Origin: Proteobacteria bacterium UBA3413
GTDB taxonomy: Bacteria > Pseudomonadota > Gammaproteobacteria > Magnimaribacterales > D2472
Assembly (NCBI GenBank): GCA_002358345.1
Contig: DEOR01000044.1
Span: 24,169 to 79,080 of the forward strand
DNA: 54,912 nt
Reading direction: 5' to 3'
Under the pieces are notes generated by a model. That model saw nothing but the letters and a program-made list of their open reading frames with translations, was not told the origin of the DNA and ran no database searches. Numbering within the stretch: the stretch's first letter is position 1; each line of letters starts with the position of its first letter. Below are positions 40,443 to 48,528 of this stretch, in pieces. The translations under genes and the position numbers were made by a program.

Positions 40443-41193
40443 CGTTAAAATTAGCGTCTCTTTTTTCTACAAAAGCATCTCGCGCTTCTTGAGAATCTTT
40501 TGATTTATAAAGCTCCAAGGTAAAGTTTTGTTCAGATTTATAATGTTCGTCAACATCGCCATGCTCAATTTGATTTAAAGCTTTTTTGGCAAGTTTCATA
40601 GCTATTGGGCTCTTAGAAGCCATATCTTTAGCAATCTCCAAAGCGGCTTGATGCAAGGATTCTATGTTTGAATGTAGTGACTCGATGGAGCCATATTCAA
40701 ATGCTCTTTTAGCTGTAATAGGTTTTCCAGTAAACATCATTTTTCGAACAGCCTGCAAAGGAAATAGTCTACTCAAATGTGCTCCTCCACCAAGTGCTCC
40801 ACGATCAATTTCAGGCAATCCAAAATATGAATCTTCAGTGGCAAGAACTACATCCGAGGCTCCTGCGAGCAAAATTCCTCCACCCAATACGAACCCATGG
40901 CAGGCAGAGATTACAGGGACATTGCAAACATGAATGGCTCTTGATGTTTTCCAGCAGCCATCATTTACATCTATAATTTTTGTAGAGTCCTCTTGCAGCT
41001 CTTTAATATCCACTCCAGCACAAAAGCCTTTGCCTTTAGCAGAAATCACAATAACTCTCACCTCATCGTTGTGCGAAAGATGATCAATGTTTTTGGCTAA
41101 GTCTAGCCATTCTGTTGAATTCAAGGCATTTACCGGAGGGCAATCTAAAACAATCTCAGCAATGCCATTTGAAATAAATGTGTCAACACTCAT
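40432..41193 (-). CDS. echA20: Crotonase EchA20-like (ring D hydrolase)
   Basis: 253 residues, enoyl-CoA hydratase/isomerase superfamily. FCAGVDIKELQ and GLPEIDRGALGGGAHLSRLF match actinobacterial EchA20 closely. EchA20 hydrolytically opens ring D of the HIP-derived CoA ester, before IpdAB opens ring C. It overlaps ipdC by 4 bases and the ACAD gene by 11. Confidence 0.88.
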   Translation of the reverse strand: MSVDTFISNGIAEIVLDCPPVNALNSTEWLDLAKNIDHLSHNDEVRVIVISAKGKGFCAGVDIKELQEDSTKIIDVNDGCWKTSRAIHVCNVPVISACHGFVLGGGILLAGASDVVLATEDSYFGLPEIDRGALGGGAHLSRLFPLQAVRKMMFTGKPITAKRAFEYGSIESLHSNIESLHQAALEIAKDMASKSPIAMKLAKKALNQIEHGDVDEHYKSEQNFTLELYKSKDSQEARDAFVEKRDANFNDED

Positions 41194-42194
41194 GATTTCT
41201 CTCCTTCAATCTTTTTAAAATTAGTGGCAGCAACATTAAATTCTCTCATAATTTGCTGAATGAGCTCATTGCAAGTGGGTAAATTGGTAAGAATTCCAGC
41301 AACCTGACCTGATGGCATTGCACCTTCATTTGGTGAGCCGTCGACCATGGCTTTTTGTATAATCGCCGGGCTATTTGCTGACATGATTGATTGCGAGATC
41401 GTTAGATCATCTCCCTTCAACATGGCAAAAAATGACCTCATTATATCTCCATAAGATGCCTTGGTGAGTTGCTTGTATTTCCAAGCTGAAGTGACCGACA
41501 TCACGAATAAAGAAAAAGGGTTTGAGCGATCAATCTTTTGAATGTAGTCATTAAAAATTAAGCGGTGCGGTAATCCATCAAATTTTTTGGTAACCTTAAT
41601 ATCTTCCACGCCAGCTGATATATATGCTTCTTTGGTTTTAGCGGGAACTGGGCTTTCTTGAGTCATCATAAATCTTGTGCCCATGGCAATACCACTTGCA
41701 CCCCAAGCTAAAGATGCAGCTAAACCGAAGCCATCTCTAAAGCCACCTGCTGCGACCACTGGTATTTGTACGTTTTCAAGAACTGAGCTTAAAAGAAGAG
41801 TTGTTGGAGTAGAACCAGTATGCCCTCCTCCCTCTGAACCTTGAATCACCAACACATCAGCACCAAGTTGCTCAGCTTTCACTGCATGCTTGAGAGCTCC
41901 AACAGTTGGCATACATACAATGCCCTGCTCTTTAAATGCTTTGATGTAGTCAGGGATTGGGGATCGAGAGTAGCTTACCGCCTTGATTTTTCGATCAAGA
42001 ACCGCTTGAACAATTTGATCGGCCCCAGGTTGGAACATATGAAAGTTCACACCAAAGGGCTTGTCTGTAAGGCTTAAAGTTTCATCAATCATCTCAATGG
42101 CCTCTTCTGGGCCGGCCGTTGCTAGCGCTAAAAACCCAAAGGCCCCAGCGTTAGATGAGGCTGCTACCAATGCAGGCATGGCCACCCAACCCAT
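41190..42194 (-). CDS. ipdC: IpdC-like flavin oxidoreductase (nitronate monooxygenase family)
   Basis: 334 residues from the first ATG. FMN-barrel features are VIQGSEGGGHTGSTPTTLLL, VAAGGFRDGFGLAASLAWGA and AMGTRFMMTQES, and LIFNDYIQKI fits IpdC of the HIP pathway. Homologues have about 18 more residues at the start (pattern 'xxLTxxLGxxxPIIQTxMGWVA'), and that sequence is indeed encoded here upstream of the ATG in the same frame. The extension has no ATG, GTG or TTG codon, so the true start may be an ATT at 42246-42248 preceded by AGAGAAG. It overlaps echA20 by 4 bases. Confidence 0.85.
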   Translation of the reverse strand: MGWVAMPALVAASSNAGAFGFLALATAGPEEAIEMIDETLSLTDKPFGVNFHMFQPGADQIVQAVLDRKIKAVSYSRSPIPDYIKAFKEQGIVCMPTVGALKHAVKAEQLGADVLVIQGSEGGGHTGSTPTTLLLSSVLENVQIPVVAAGGFRDGFGLAASLAWGASGIAMGTRFMMTQESPVPAKTKEAYISAGVEDIKVTKKFDGLPHRLIFNDYIQKIDRSNPFSLFVMSVTSAWKYKQLTKASYGDIMRSFFAMLKGDDLTISQSIMSANSPAIIQKAMVDGSPNEGAMPSGQVAGILTNLPTCNELIQQIMREFNVAATNFKKIEGEKS

Positions 42195-42263
42195 AGCAGT
42201 TTGAATAATTGGATATTCACAACCCAGGATGCTGGTTAACTTATTAATGATTCTTCTCTTGAG

Positions 42264-43172
42264 TTAGCGCTGTTTCTTTGGAACAGCTTTTTTCGATACA
42301 GGTTTTTTTGGTGCGGATTTCTTTGTATTTGTCTTTTGAGATTTGGCCATCTTCTTGGCATCAAAACCAGACAAAATATTTCCTGTGGTCAGATCATTGT
42401 GAGCATGGGAAAAATGATGCCATGCAAATGCTGCTTCCATTCCATTACGTTTGCCTTGTAAATCTTCAACATGATTGATGGCTTGCTTCGTTAATGCCAA
42501 ACCCATTCTAGGCATTTGAGAAATTTTGCCTGCCATCTCCATAACAGCTGATTCAAGATCTTCAGAAGGAACAACTTTATTGACCATCCCCATCTCATAG
42601 CCTCTTGCAGCTGACATGCGTTCACCCAAAAATAAAAATTCCTTGGCAATTCTTGGATTGAGCTCGTATGGATGCGCAAAATACTCAACACCAGGAATGC
42701 CCATGCGGACCACAGGATCAGCAAAAAAAGCATCTTCCGATGCAACGATGAGATCGCACACCCAAGCCAGCATGCAGCCACCAGCCACACATGCGCCATG
42801 AACCATTGCGATGGTAGGCTTTGGAATATCTCTCCATCTCCTGCACATATTTAAATAGACTTCTTGCTCGCGGACATACCAAAACTCACCACCAGGTTTA
42901 TTGGTATGGTCATACCACATAGATTTTCTATCATACTCAACATCAACATCCCTGCCAGGTGTGCCAATATCATGTCCTGCAGAAAAATGCTTGCCATTGC
43001 CCTTTAATACAATCACTTTTACCTCATCATCATCCACGGCTTTTTTAAAAGCCTTATCTAGATCGTAGGTCATCTTTCCATTCTGAGCATTGTTATACTC
43101 AGGTCGATTCATTGCGATAATCGCAATTCCGTCGTTCTTTTTATACTGAATGGTTGGTTTGGCGCGTGTCAT
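42264..43172 (-). CDS. Enoyl-CoA hydratase/isomerase with basic C-terminal tail
   Basis: 302 residues from the ATG at 43172 (GGGGA ribosome-binding site; an in-frame TTG at 43187 is less likely). Crotonase core: HFSAGHDIG, then HGACVAGGCMLAWVCDLI and DPVVRMGIPGVEYFAHP. The large insert YDHTNKPGGEFWYVREQEVY marks a distinct subfamily of about 290 residues. The last 30 residues are lysine-rich with KK(S/A)(A/V)PKK-type repeats, unlike normal crotonases. It lies between ipdB and ipdC, and its TAA stop is in the ipdC frame. Substrate unknown. Confidence 0.85.
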   Translation of the reverse strand: MTRAKPTIQYKKNDGIAIIAMNRPEYNNAQNGKMTYDLDKAFKKAVDDDEVKVIVLKGNGKHFSAGHDIGTPGRDVDVEYDRKSMWYDHTNKPGGEFWYVREQEVYLNMCRRWRDIPKPTIAMVHGACVAGGCMLAWVCDLIVASEDAFFADPVVRMGIPGVEYFAHPYELNPRIAKEFLFLGERMSAARGYEMGMVNKVVPSEDLESAVMEMAGKISQMPRMGLALTKQAINHVEDLQGKRNGMEAAFAWHHFSHAHNDLTTGNILSGFDAKKMAKSQKTNTKKSAPKKPVSKKAVPKKQR

Positions 43173-43176
43173 TTTT

Positions 43177-43932
43177 TTATTCCCCAAAAATTATTTTTCT
43201 AGTACTTAAAGGATCAAGTACCTCTCGAATTAAGGCAAGCTCCTCACCTGAAGGTAATGGTGTTTCCTCTTCTGATTTCACTGAAATTTCAAACCCCGTG
43301 TTAACCGTGACGTCTTCAAGGCTCACTCCAGGATGCAATGATAGGAGTTGCAGTTGATGATCTGGACCATTGAAATCAAAAACACCTAGGTTAGTAATGA
43401 CAGATGCGATATGTGGTTTGGCTGCTTCAGAATGATAATTGTTGTACCCCATCCCTGAGACCATATCCACCTCGCCTTGGACAAAAGATTTGATCGAATG
43501 ATTGGGTATAAAAATAGAATTTTTATGGCTAATAAAGTTACCTGGAAAGCCTCGGACTCCTAAAAGCTGAACCTTGGGATTATCATAATCACCGATACAA
43601 CTTATATTTGTTTGGCCAAAGGCATCTATCTGAGTTGGAGTTACCATAGCATGTCTTTGCCCTCCCCAGAGATTCTCGAACACACGACTGTAACTCATGT
43701 AGCCCTCTACGATGTCTTGCGATGAATCTCTTTTTCCCATTGGTAATGGTTTAGAAATTAAGAAGGTTTCTCCATCAGTCATCATTAAATCTGGATTACA
43801 AGTGAGCTTAGCTAAGCCCGCTGCAATTCGGGGAATTAGGCCAATACCGGTTGCTAGAAGCTCACCATCATCTTTCCAGGCTTTAGAAGCAGCGCTAATA
43901 CAAATTTCTGATAATAAAATTGAATATGGCAT
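43177..43932 (-). CDS. ipdB: Ring C hydrolase subunit IpdB
   Basis: 251 residues, CoA-transferase-like beta subunit. Distinctive IpdB segments include ATGIGLIPRIAAGLAKL, FENLWGGQRHAMVTPTQID and LHPGVSLEDVTVNTGFEI. In the steroid pathway IpdAB uses a transferase-like fold to hydrolyse ring C of the COCHEA-CoA intermediate. It is 1 base from ipdA, so the two subunits are co-translated. Confidence 0.9.
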   Translation of the reverse strand: MPYSILLSEICISAASKAWKDDGELLATGIGLIPRIAAGLAKLTCNPDLMMTDGETFLISKPLPMGKRDSSQDIVEGYMSYSRVFENLWGGQRHAMVTPTQIDAFGQTNISCIGDYDNPKVQLLGVRGFPGNFISHKNSIFIPNHSIKSFVQGEVDMVSGMGYNNYHSEAAKPHIASVITNLGVFDFNGPDHQLQLLSLHPGVSLEDVTVNTGFEISVKSEEETPLPSGEELALIREVLDPLSTRKIIFGE

Positions 43933-43933
43933 A

Positions 43934-44803
43934 TTAAAATTGAGGTAGAGGAATAGCGTTTACAAAATTTTGACCGCCAATAACTTCAACATATTCTTGA
44001 TGAGAAAGATTTAAATATTTATTGCTGTAATTCTCAAAAGATTTAGCTGCGGCTGAATACTCTTGTAAATGCTCCATATCAAAACCATAATTGGGAGCAC
44101 ACGAGGTTGGGTGTGCGCCACCTGGAGCATGAATGACGCCAGAAACTAAACTGCGTTCGAATCTATTATATATCGCGCCTTCTTTGCCGCCTAAATCTGC
44201 TGTTTCAACGACTTCCTCAGATGAGGCATAGGTTTTGGTCGCAGCTCTTGCAAACATTTCATCAAAAAATGGATCTGGACCAACTATTTGGGTATTGCCT
44301 TTATGGTCTGACTTGTTGACATGGAGTAAAGCTACGTCAAGATGCAAAGCTGGCATAGCAACATACTGCTCACCGTCAGAATAAGGTGAAGTAATAAATT
44401 TAATTTCAGGGTTATGCTTCAGTACATCTGTGCCCATGCCCACTCTAGTAGGAAGAAAAGACACTTTCATTGCAGCAGCCCTAAGGCCCCATTGCACCAT
44501 TCCCTCATCCAACTCCATCAACTCCAGCTCTCCATTTTGTCGAGCTTGGCGGAAATGAGCATCTAAAGGAATCATGTCTAAAGATACAAAGCCAAAAATT
44601 AACTTTTTAATTTTTTTATGTGCGCATAACAATCCAATATCTGGACCACCATAACTTACAACTGTTAAATTCTTTAAATCGGAATTGCAAATTGCTCTCA
44701 CTAAAGACATAGGCTTGCGACGAGCGCCCCAGCCTCCAATGCCAATTGTCATGCCATCAGAAAGCTGATTAATAACATCTGCATGTGAGATCACTTTATT
44801 CAT
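43934..44803 (-). CDS. ipdA: Ring C hydrolase subunit IpdA
   Basis: 289 residues from the ATG at 44803 (MNKVISHADVINQLSDG), 4 bases after the hsaC stop; the longer reading from 44920 lies inside hsaC and is rejected. The alpha-subunit pattern is GIGGWGARRKPMSLVRAI, SYGGPDIGLLCAHKKIKK and FVSLDMIPLDAHFRQAR. It partners IpdB in opening ring C. It lacks the classical CoA-transferase Glu motif, as IpdAB does. Confidence 0.9.
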   Translation of the reverse strand: MNKVISHADVINQLSDGMTIGIGGWGARRKPMSLVRAICNSDLKNLTVVSYGGPDIGLLCAHKKIKKLIFGFVSLDMIPLDAHFRQARQNGELELMELDEGMVQWGLRAAAMKVSFLPTRVGMGTDVLKHNPEIKFITSPYSDGEQYVAMPALHLDVALLHVNKSDHKGNTQIVGPDPFFDEMFARAATKTYASSEEVVETADLGGKEGAIYNRFERSLVSGVIHAPGGAHPTSCAPNYGFDMEHLQEYSAAAKSFENYSNKYLNLSHQEYVEVIGGQNFVNAIPLPQF

Positions 44804-44807
44804 GCTC

Positions 44808-45710
44808 TTAGTTCTCAGGTGGAGAGAAGGCATGCCCCCAAAAACTTGGAATCTTGCTTTCCTGCTTAGTAAATGTTGACCAGTCAACCTGCCAACCATC
44901 ATAACCAAACTCCAAATCAAAACCTGATGGAGTTTGCATATAAAAAGAAACCATCATGTCATTAGAGTGTCGACCCAACGAAGAAGAGATATGTATCTTA
45001 TTTTGCATAGCTCTATCAAGGCCATAACCAACCTCATCAATATTATTGACCTCAACCATAGTGTGTATTAATCCGGAAGGAGGAATCGGTGACTCAAACA
45101 AAGCAACTGTATGATGTCTTGGATTATCGCAATGCATGAAATTCAGTTTTATCTCAGGCGCATCAGGCGCAGGGCCCATTGGAAAATTCATATAATCAGA
45201 ATCGCCAAAACCTAGGACATTTATATAAAAACTATGAGAAAGCTCAAGATCTGGAGCTGCAAAAACAACATGCCCAAATCCTAATCCCTTGGTTACAAAG
45301 CCTTTAATATCCTGCGGGGATAAAAATGGCTCTTGGTCATCCAAGGCTCCATATGATAATTCTAATAAGTTGCCTGCTGGATCCTGAAGGGATATACCCG
45401 CCGTCACACATCGAGCTTGAATCATTTCTTCTGTGAAATCCTCAAAAGAAATATTTGCATTGCTTAGCTCCCCTTTTGCTTGCTCAAATGCTGCTTGATC
45501 CTTTAAGTTAAAGCCAGCTGCAATGAACCGCTTAGCTTGACCAGTGGTAACATGAAATCTAAAGGATTTGTCATCCATGCGAAGGTATAGATTATTCTCA
45601 TCACTCAAAGAATCATTTCTCATCAATCCAACTACATTGTGAGCATAATCAGCCCACTCTTGCAGATCAGTTGTTTCAATTAATACATAACTTAATGATT
45701 GTATTTTCAT
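44808..45710 (-). CDS. hsaC: Extradiol dioxygenase HsaC-like
   Basis: 300 residues, two-domain type I extradiol (BphC/HsaC) enzyme. Iron ligands are His147 (GFGHVVFA), His216 (LIHTMVEV) and Glu267 (FDLEFGYDG), and supporting residues His199/His200 (NPRHHTVA) and His248 are present. HsaC cleaves the catechol ring of 3,4-DHSA during A/B-ring degradation. First gene of the steroid block, with a GGGG ribosome-binding site and a 22-base palindrome upstream. Its neighbours ipdA and ipdB favour the steroid role over aromatic pathways. Confidence 0.92.
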   Translation of the reverse strand: MKIQSLSYVLIETTDLQEWADYAHNVVGLMRNDSLSDENNLYLRMDDKSFRFHVTTGQAKRFIAAGFNLKDQAAFEQAKGELSNANISFEDFTEEMIQARCVTAGISLQDPAGNLLELSYGALDDQEPFLSPQDIKGFVTKGLGFGHVVFAAPDLELSHSFYINVLGFGDSDYMNFPMGPAPDAPEIKLNFMHCDNPRHHTVALFESPIPPSGLIHTMVEVNNIDEVGYGLDRAMQNKIHISSSLGRHSNDMMVSFYMQTPSGFDLEFGYDGWQVDWSTFTKQESKIPSFWGHAFSPPEN

Positions 45711-45728
45711 AGCGCCCCTATATATTTA

Positions 45729-45750
45729 GATTGTTTATTTTATAACAATC
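45729..45750. promoter_or_regulatory. 22-base palindrome before hsaC (candidate operator)
   Basis: GATTGTT (45729-45735) and AACAATC (45744-45750) flank an 8-base spacer that reads ATAAAATA on the minus strand, with TATAAA as a possible -10. The palindrome is 19 bases from the hsaC start, so a bound repressor would block the promoter. It does not match the actinobacterial KstR2 site. The rest of the 195-base gap to the MBL gene is A/T-rich without a gene. Confidence 0.5.
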
Positions 45751-45905
45751 AAACTCTCACAAATAATTTTATTAACATCTTATGTTTTCATTATTAATTC
45801 TATCATTCAACTTATTTATCCATAATTTTTGATGTAATAATTACGAACAATAATAATTCCATTGAATAAGTTCTTAAGACTCAATAAATTATATAAAATA
45901 TACAA

Positions 45906-46559
45906 ATGTCACTTATTAAAGCATTAATTACGCCTGTTACTCCATTTCAACAAAATGCCCCAATTCTTTTCTGCGAAGATTCCAAGCAATGCGCTTTTGT
46001 TGATCCCGGTGGAGATTTAGATATTTTACTTGGGGTGGCGAAGGACAACAATCTGATTCCAGAAAAAATATTTTTAACTCACGGTCATGCTGACCATGCA
46101 GGAGCAGCAATGGAATTAGCATCAATTCTATCAATCAAGATTGAAGGCCCTCACAAAGAAGATGCTTTTTTACTGGATTCTCTTGAGTCGCAGGCAAAAA
46201 TGTTTGGGTTTCAGGCTCAAAATTGCATTCCTAATAGGTGGCTTCAAGATGGGGATGAGGTAACGCTAGGCAGCGAAACTCTGCAGGTTATTTTTTGCCC
46301 TGGACATACGCCGGGTCACATTATATTTTTTCATCCAGAATCAAAGTTAGCAGCTGTGGGTGATGTATTATTTCAAGGATCTATTGGTAGAACTGATTTG
46401 CCAAGGGGTAATCACCAAGATTTAATAAACTCAATCACCCAAAAACTTTGGCCATTAGGGGAAGAGGTTTTGTTTATATCGGGACATGGGCCAGTCTCAA
46501 CCTTTGGTCAAGAAAGAAAGAACAATGCATTTGTCTCAGATACAATTCTAGCCAGTTAG
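45906..46559 (+). CDS. MBL-fold metallo-hydrolase (glyoxalase II-like)
   Basis: 217 residues. The metal motif HGHADHAG (THGHADH) is near 59-66, a further His in CPGHTPGH and Asp in VGDVLF, and the final His in ISGHGP. This is the YcbL/glyoxalase-II-like branch of small MBL hydrolases that cleave thioesters such as S-lactoylglutathione. It is divergent from the steroid block and has an A/T-rich promoter (TATAAA near 45892). Confidence 0.9.
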   Translation: MSLIKALITPVTPFQQNAPILFCEDSKQCAFVDPGGDLDILLGVAKDNNLIPEKIFLTHGHADHAGAAMELASILSIKIEGPHKEDAFLLDSLESQAKMFGFQAQNCIPNRWLQDGDEVTLGSETLQVIFCPGHTPGHIIFFHPESKLAAVGDVLFQGSIGRTDLPRGNHQDLINSITQKLWPLGEEVLFISGHGPVSTFGQERKNNAFVSDTILAS

Positions 46560-46796
46560 TTAGTCAACCCAAATCTTTACGACCTTTCCATGATCATCTT
46601 TCATGGATCCAGTCACAATTAAAATAAAATCTATGATCCACCAAATGCCGCATCCGCCAATGGTAATAATAAAAAGAATCGCTGAAGCATATCTCTTCAG
46701 AAAAAATCTATGAGCGCCCAAAGGCCATGATAGAACTATAAATAATAAAAAAGTTGGAAGAATTCTTTTGTCTGATACGTTTTCAACTTCACTCAT
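46560..46796 (-). CDS. TM2 domain protein
   Basis: 78 residues from the ATG at 46796, which overlaps the SDR stop by 8 bases. Two membrane helices surround the TM2 signature: WPLGAHRFFLKRYASAILF and then GCGIWWIIDFILI. TM2 proteins are small inner-membrane proteins without a settled function. It converges with the MBL gene with no gap. Confidence 0.85.
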   Translation of the reverse strand: MSEVENVSDKRILPTFLLFIVLSWPLGAHRFFLKRYASAILFIITIGGCGIWWIIDFILIVTGSMKDDHGKVVKIWVD

Positions 46797-47586
46797 AGCG
46801 ACGACCTGCAAGGCTAGAGCTCATTTTTATAACAAGAGAGGTTGGCAAGGTATTGCATAAAAAAGCGAGCATTTTATTTAGTGCCCCAGGAACCCAAACA
46901 CTTTTACCCTTCATCATTGCATCTACCGCACCTTTGGCTACGGTTTTAGAGTCTTTCTTCATAAAGCTGGGCACCTCATCCATGGCATCCTGCATGCCGC
47001 TAGCTGTATGAAATTCTGTCACTGTAAAACCAGGGCAGACATTAGTTGCTGTAATACCCTGACTGCGATAATTTAGATTCAATGCATCCCCAAACCGATT
47101 GACAAAAGTTTTAACCGGTCCATATAAAGCGCCCCATCCAGTGGCTGGAGGAGCAAAAGCTGCCAATGAAGATACCAACATAATCTTGCCAGATTTTTGT
47201 TGCAGCATGCCTGGAATGAATCTCTTGGTGAGCGCTATAACACCCAAACCTAGAACTCTCAGGAATTTTTCCTCTTCTTCCTCGCCAGTTTCATGGAATT
47301 TTTTATTGATACTGTATCCCGCATTATTCACTAAGATATTTACAACATACTCATTGGAAGCGCAGAAATTGAAAATAACACCAGGAGCACTAACATCCCC
47401 GAGATCAGCCACAACATAATCCGCATGCACTCCATGGTCTGCTATTAACTGCTGAGCGATATCTTTGAGACGATCTTCTCTTCTAGCTGTCAACAAAATG
47501 TTATGTCCTCGGCTTGCAAGTTCTTGGGCTATCTCCAAGCCAATGCCAGCTGTGCTGCCAGTAATTAATGCGTAGTTTTTATTCAT
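46789..47586 (-). CDS. Short-chain dehydrogenase/reductase
   Basis: 265 residues from the ATG at 47586 (GAGG 6 bases upstream); an in-frame start at 47598 adds only 4 residues. ITGSTAGIG, VNNAGYS, the Ser in LVSSLAAF and YGPVK complete the SDR pattern, and the C-terminus (WVPGALNKMLAFLCNTLPTS) matches the SDR family of DltE/YqjQ-like acyl-carrier reductases. Co-transcribed with the TM2 and thioesterase genes. Substrate unknown. Confidence 0.85.
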   Translation of the reverse strand: MNKNYALITGSTAGIGLEIAQELASRGHNILLTARREDRLKDIAQQLIADHGVHADYVVADLGDVSAPGVIFNFCASNEYVVNILVNNAGYSINKKFHETGEEEEEKFLRVLGLGVIALTKRFIPGMLQQKSGKIMLVSSLAAFAPPATGWGALYGPVKTFVNRFGDALNLNYRSQGITATNVCPGFTVTEFHTASGMQDAMDEVPSFMKKDSKTVAKGAVDAMMKGKSVWVPGALNKMLAFLCNTLPTSLVIKMSSSLAGRRYE

Positions 47587-47608
47587 GCTGTTCCTCAAGG
47601 GTCCTTGG

Positions 47609-48082
47609 TTATAAATCTCTAATGTGTAATCTTACATCATAGGGCACAGGGCCTTTAGCATCATGGGCTTTCTTAATCGCAAGCACTCTCTCCAACCTTT
47701 CAGGATCCATGGGAGACATTCGTCTTTTACTCATATCAATGTGTCCCTCTACAGTCTCATACATTGCACAAATGGTGCCGTCTTTATCAAAGAGCGCGCC
47801 AATCATGTGAAATAATTTTGTGTTTACATTCCACAGTCTAAATGCAGGAAAAATCTTATCCCCTAAAAGGAACTCTTTTTGAAACCTGTAGTTATCTTCT
47901 AAGGTAAAAGAAGAAAACCCACTCTGCAAATACTCGTCGTTAAAACCAAAGTCTTCAGAGGTAAACTCCCAGCCCTGCTCAAAGACTGCTTTGATATGGT
48001 TCACATTCATGTGCCCATTAAAATCGCACATATCCTGGGTAACGATAACTTCCTTACCTACATATGGAAAAAGATTATTCAT
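47609..48082 (-). CDS. Hotdog-fold thioesterase
   Basis: 157 residues. The 4HBT-type signature DMCDFNGHMNVNHI (general acid/base region) is at about 17-30, followed by a long hotdog helix and FQKEFLLGDKIF. Proteins of this type hydrolyse acyl-CoA thioesters. It lies 22 bases upstream of the SDR. Physiological substrate unknown. Confidence 0.78.
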   Translation of the reverse strand: MNNLFPYVGKEVIVTQDMCDFNGHMNVNHIKAVFEQGWEFTSEDFGFNDEYLQSGFSSFTLEDNYRFQKEFLLGDKIFPAFRLWNVNTKLFHMIGALFDKDGTICAMYETVEGHIDMSKRRMSPMDPERLERVLAIKKAHDAKGPVPYDVRLHIRDL

Positions 48083-48201
48083 GCTCTATCAAATATTTAA
48101 AAGAATGGATTGTGAGCAAATAACCAAATATTTGCAAATGATTAGAGCTGTTTTTGCAGGAAGATTTTAGTACAATGAGCTTTTAAAAATTAAAGCTGAC
48201 T

Positions 48202-48510
48202 ATGTCTGATTTTGAAATTATTGCAATTGCAAACCTTGAAATTACTGATCCAGATGAATATCGAAAGTATGAAAAGGGTTTTTTTCCAATTCTTAAAAAA
48301 TATAATGGTTCATTTATTACTTACGATGATGCGCCTCAACATAAAGAAGGAGATACACCATTAAAAGGAAGGGTTATTTTATTTAGTTTTCAAACAGAAG
48401 AAGAGGCTAATAACTGGTTCAATGATCCAGATTACCAAGAGTTGTCAAAGTTCCGCAGAGATGGCACAAACACTCATTCAATAACATTCACCAAGATGCT
48501 AAAAAGATGA
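48202..48510 (+). CDS. DUF1330 protein
   Basis: 102 residues. The family's ferredoxin-like pattern is visible: EIIAIANLEITDPDEYRKYE, NGSFITYDDAP, then GRVILFSFQTEEEANNWFND and YQELSKFRRDGT. DUF1330 proteins are small dimeric alpha/beta-barrel proteins of unknown role. It lies 18 bases upstream of hflX and divergent from the thioesterase gene. Confidence 0.85.
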   Translation: MSDFEIIAIANLEITDPDEYRKYEKGFFPILKKYNGSFITYDDAPQHKEGDTPLKGRVILFSFQTEEEANNWFNDPDYQELSKFRRDGTNTHSITFTKMLKR

Positions 48511-48528
48511 TCTTAAAGTTCGTCTAAC

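Noticed and set aside
43934..44920. Long form of IpdA starting at 44920
   Set aside because: The extra 39 residues are an out-of-frame reading of the hsaC end; the ATG at 44803 lies right after the hsaC stop.
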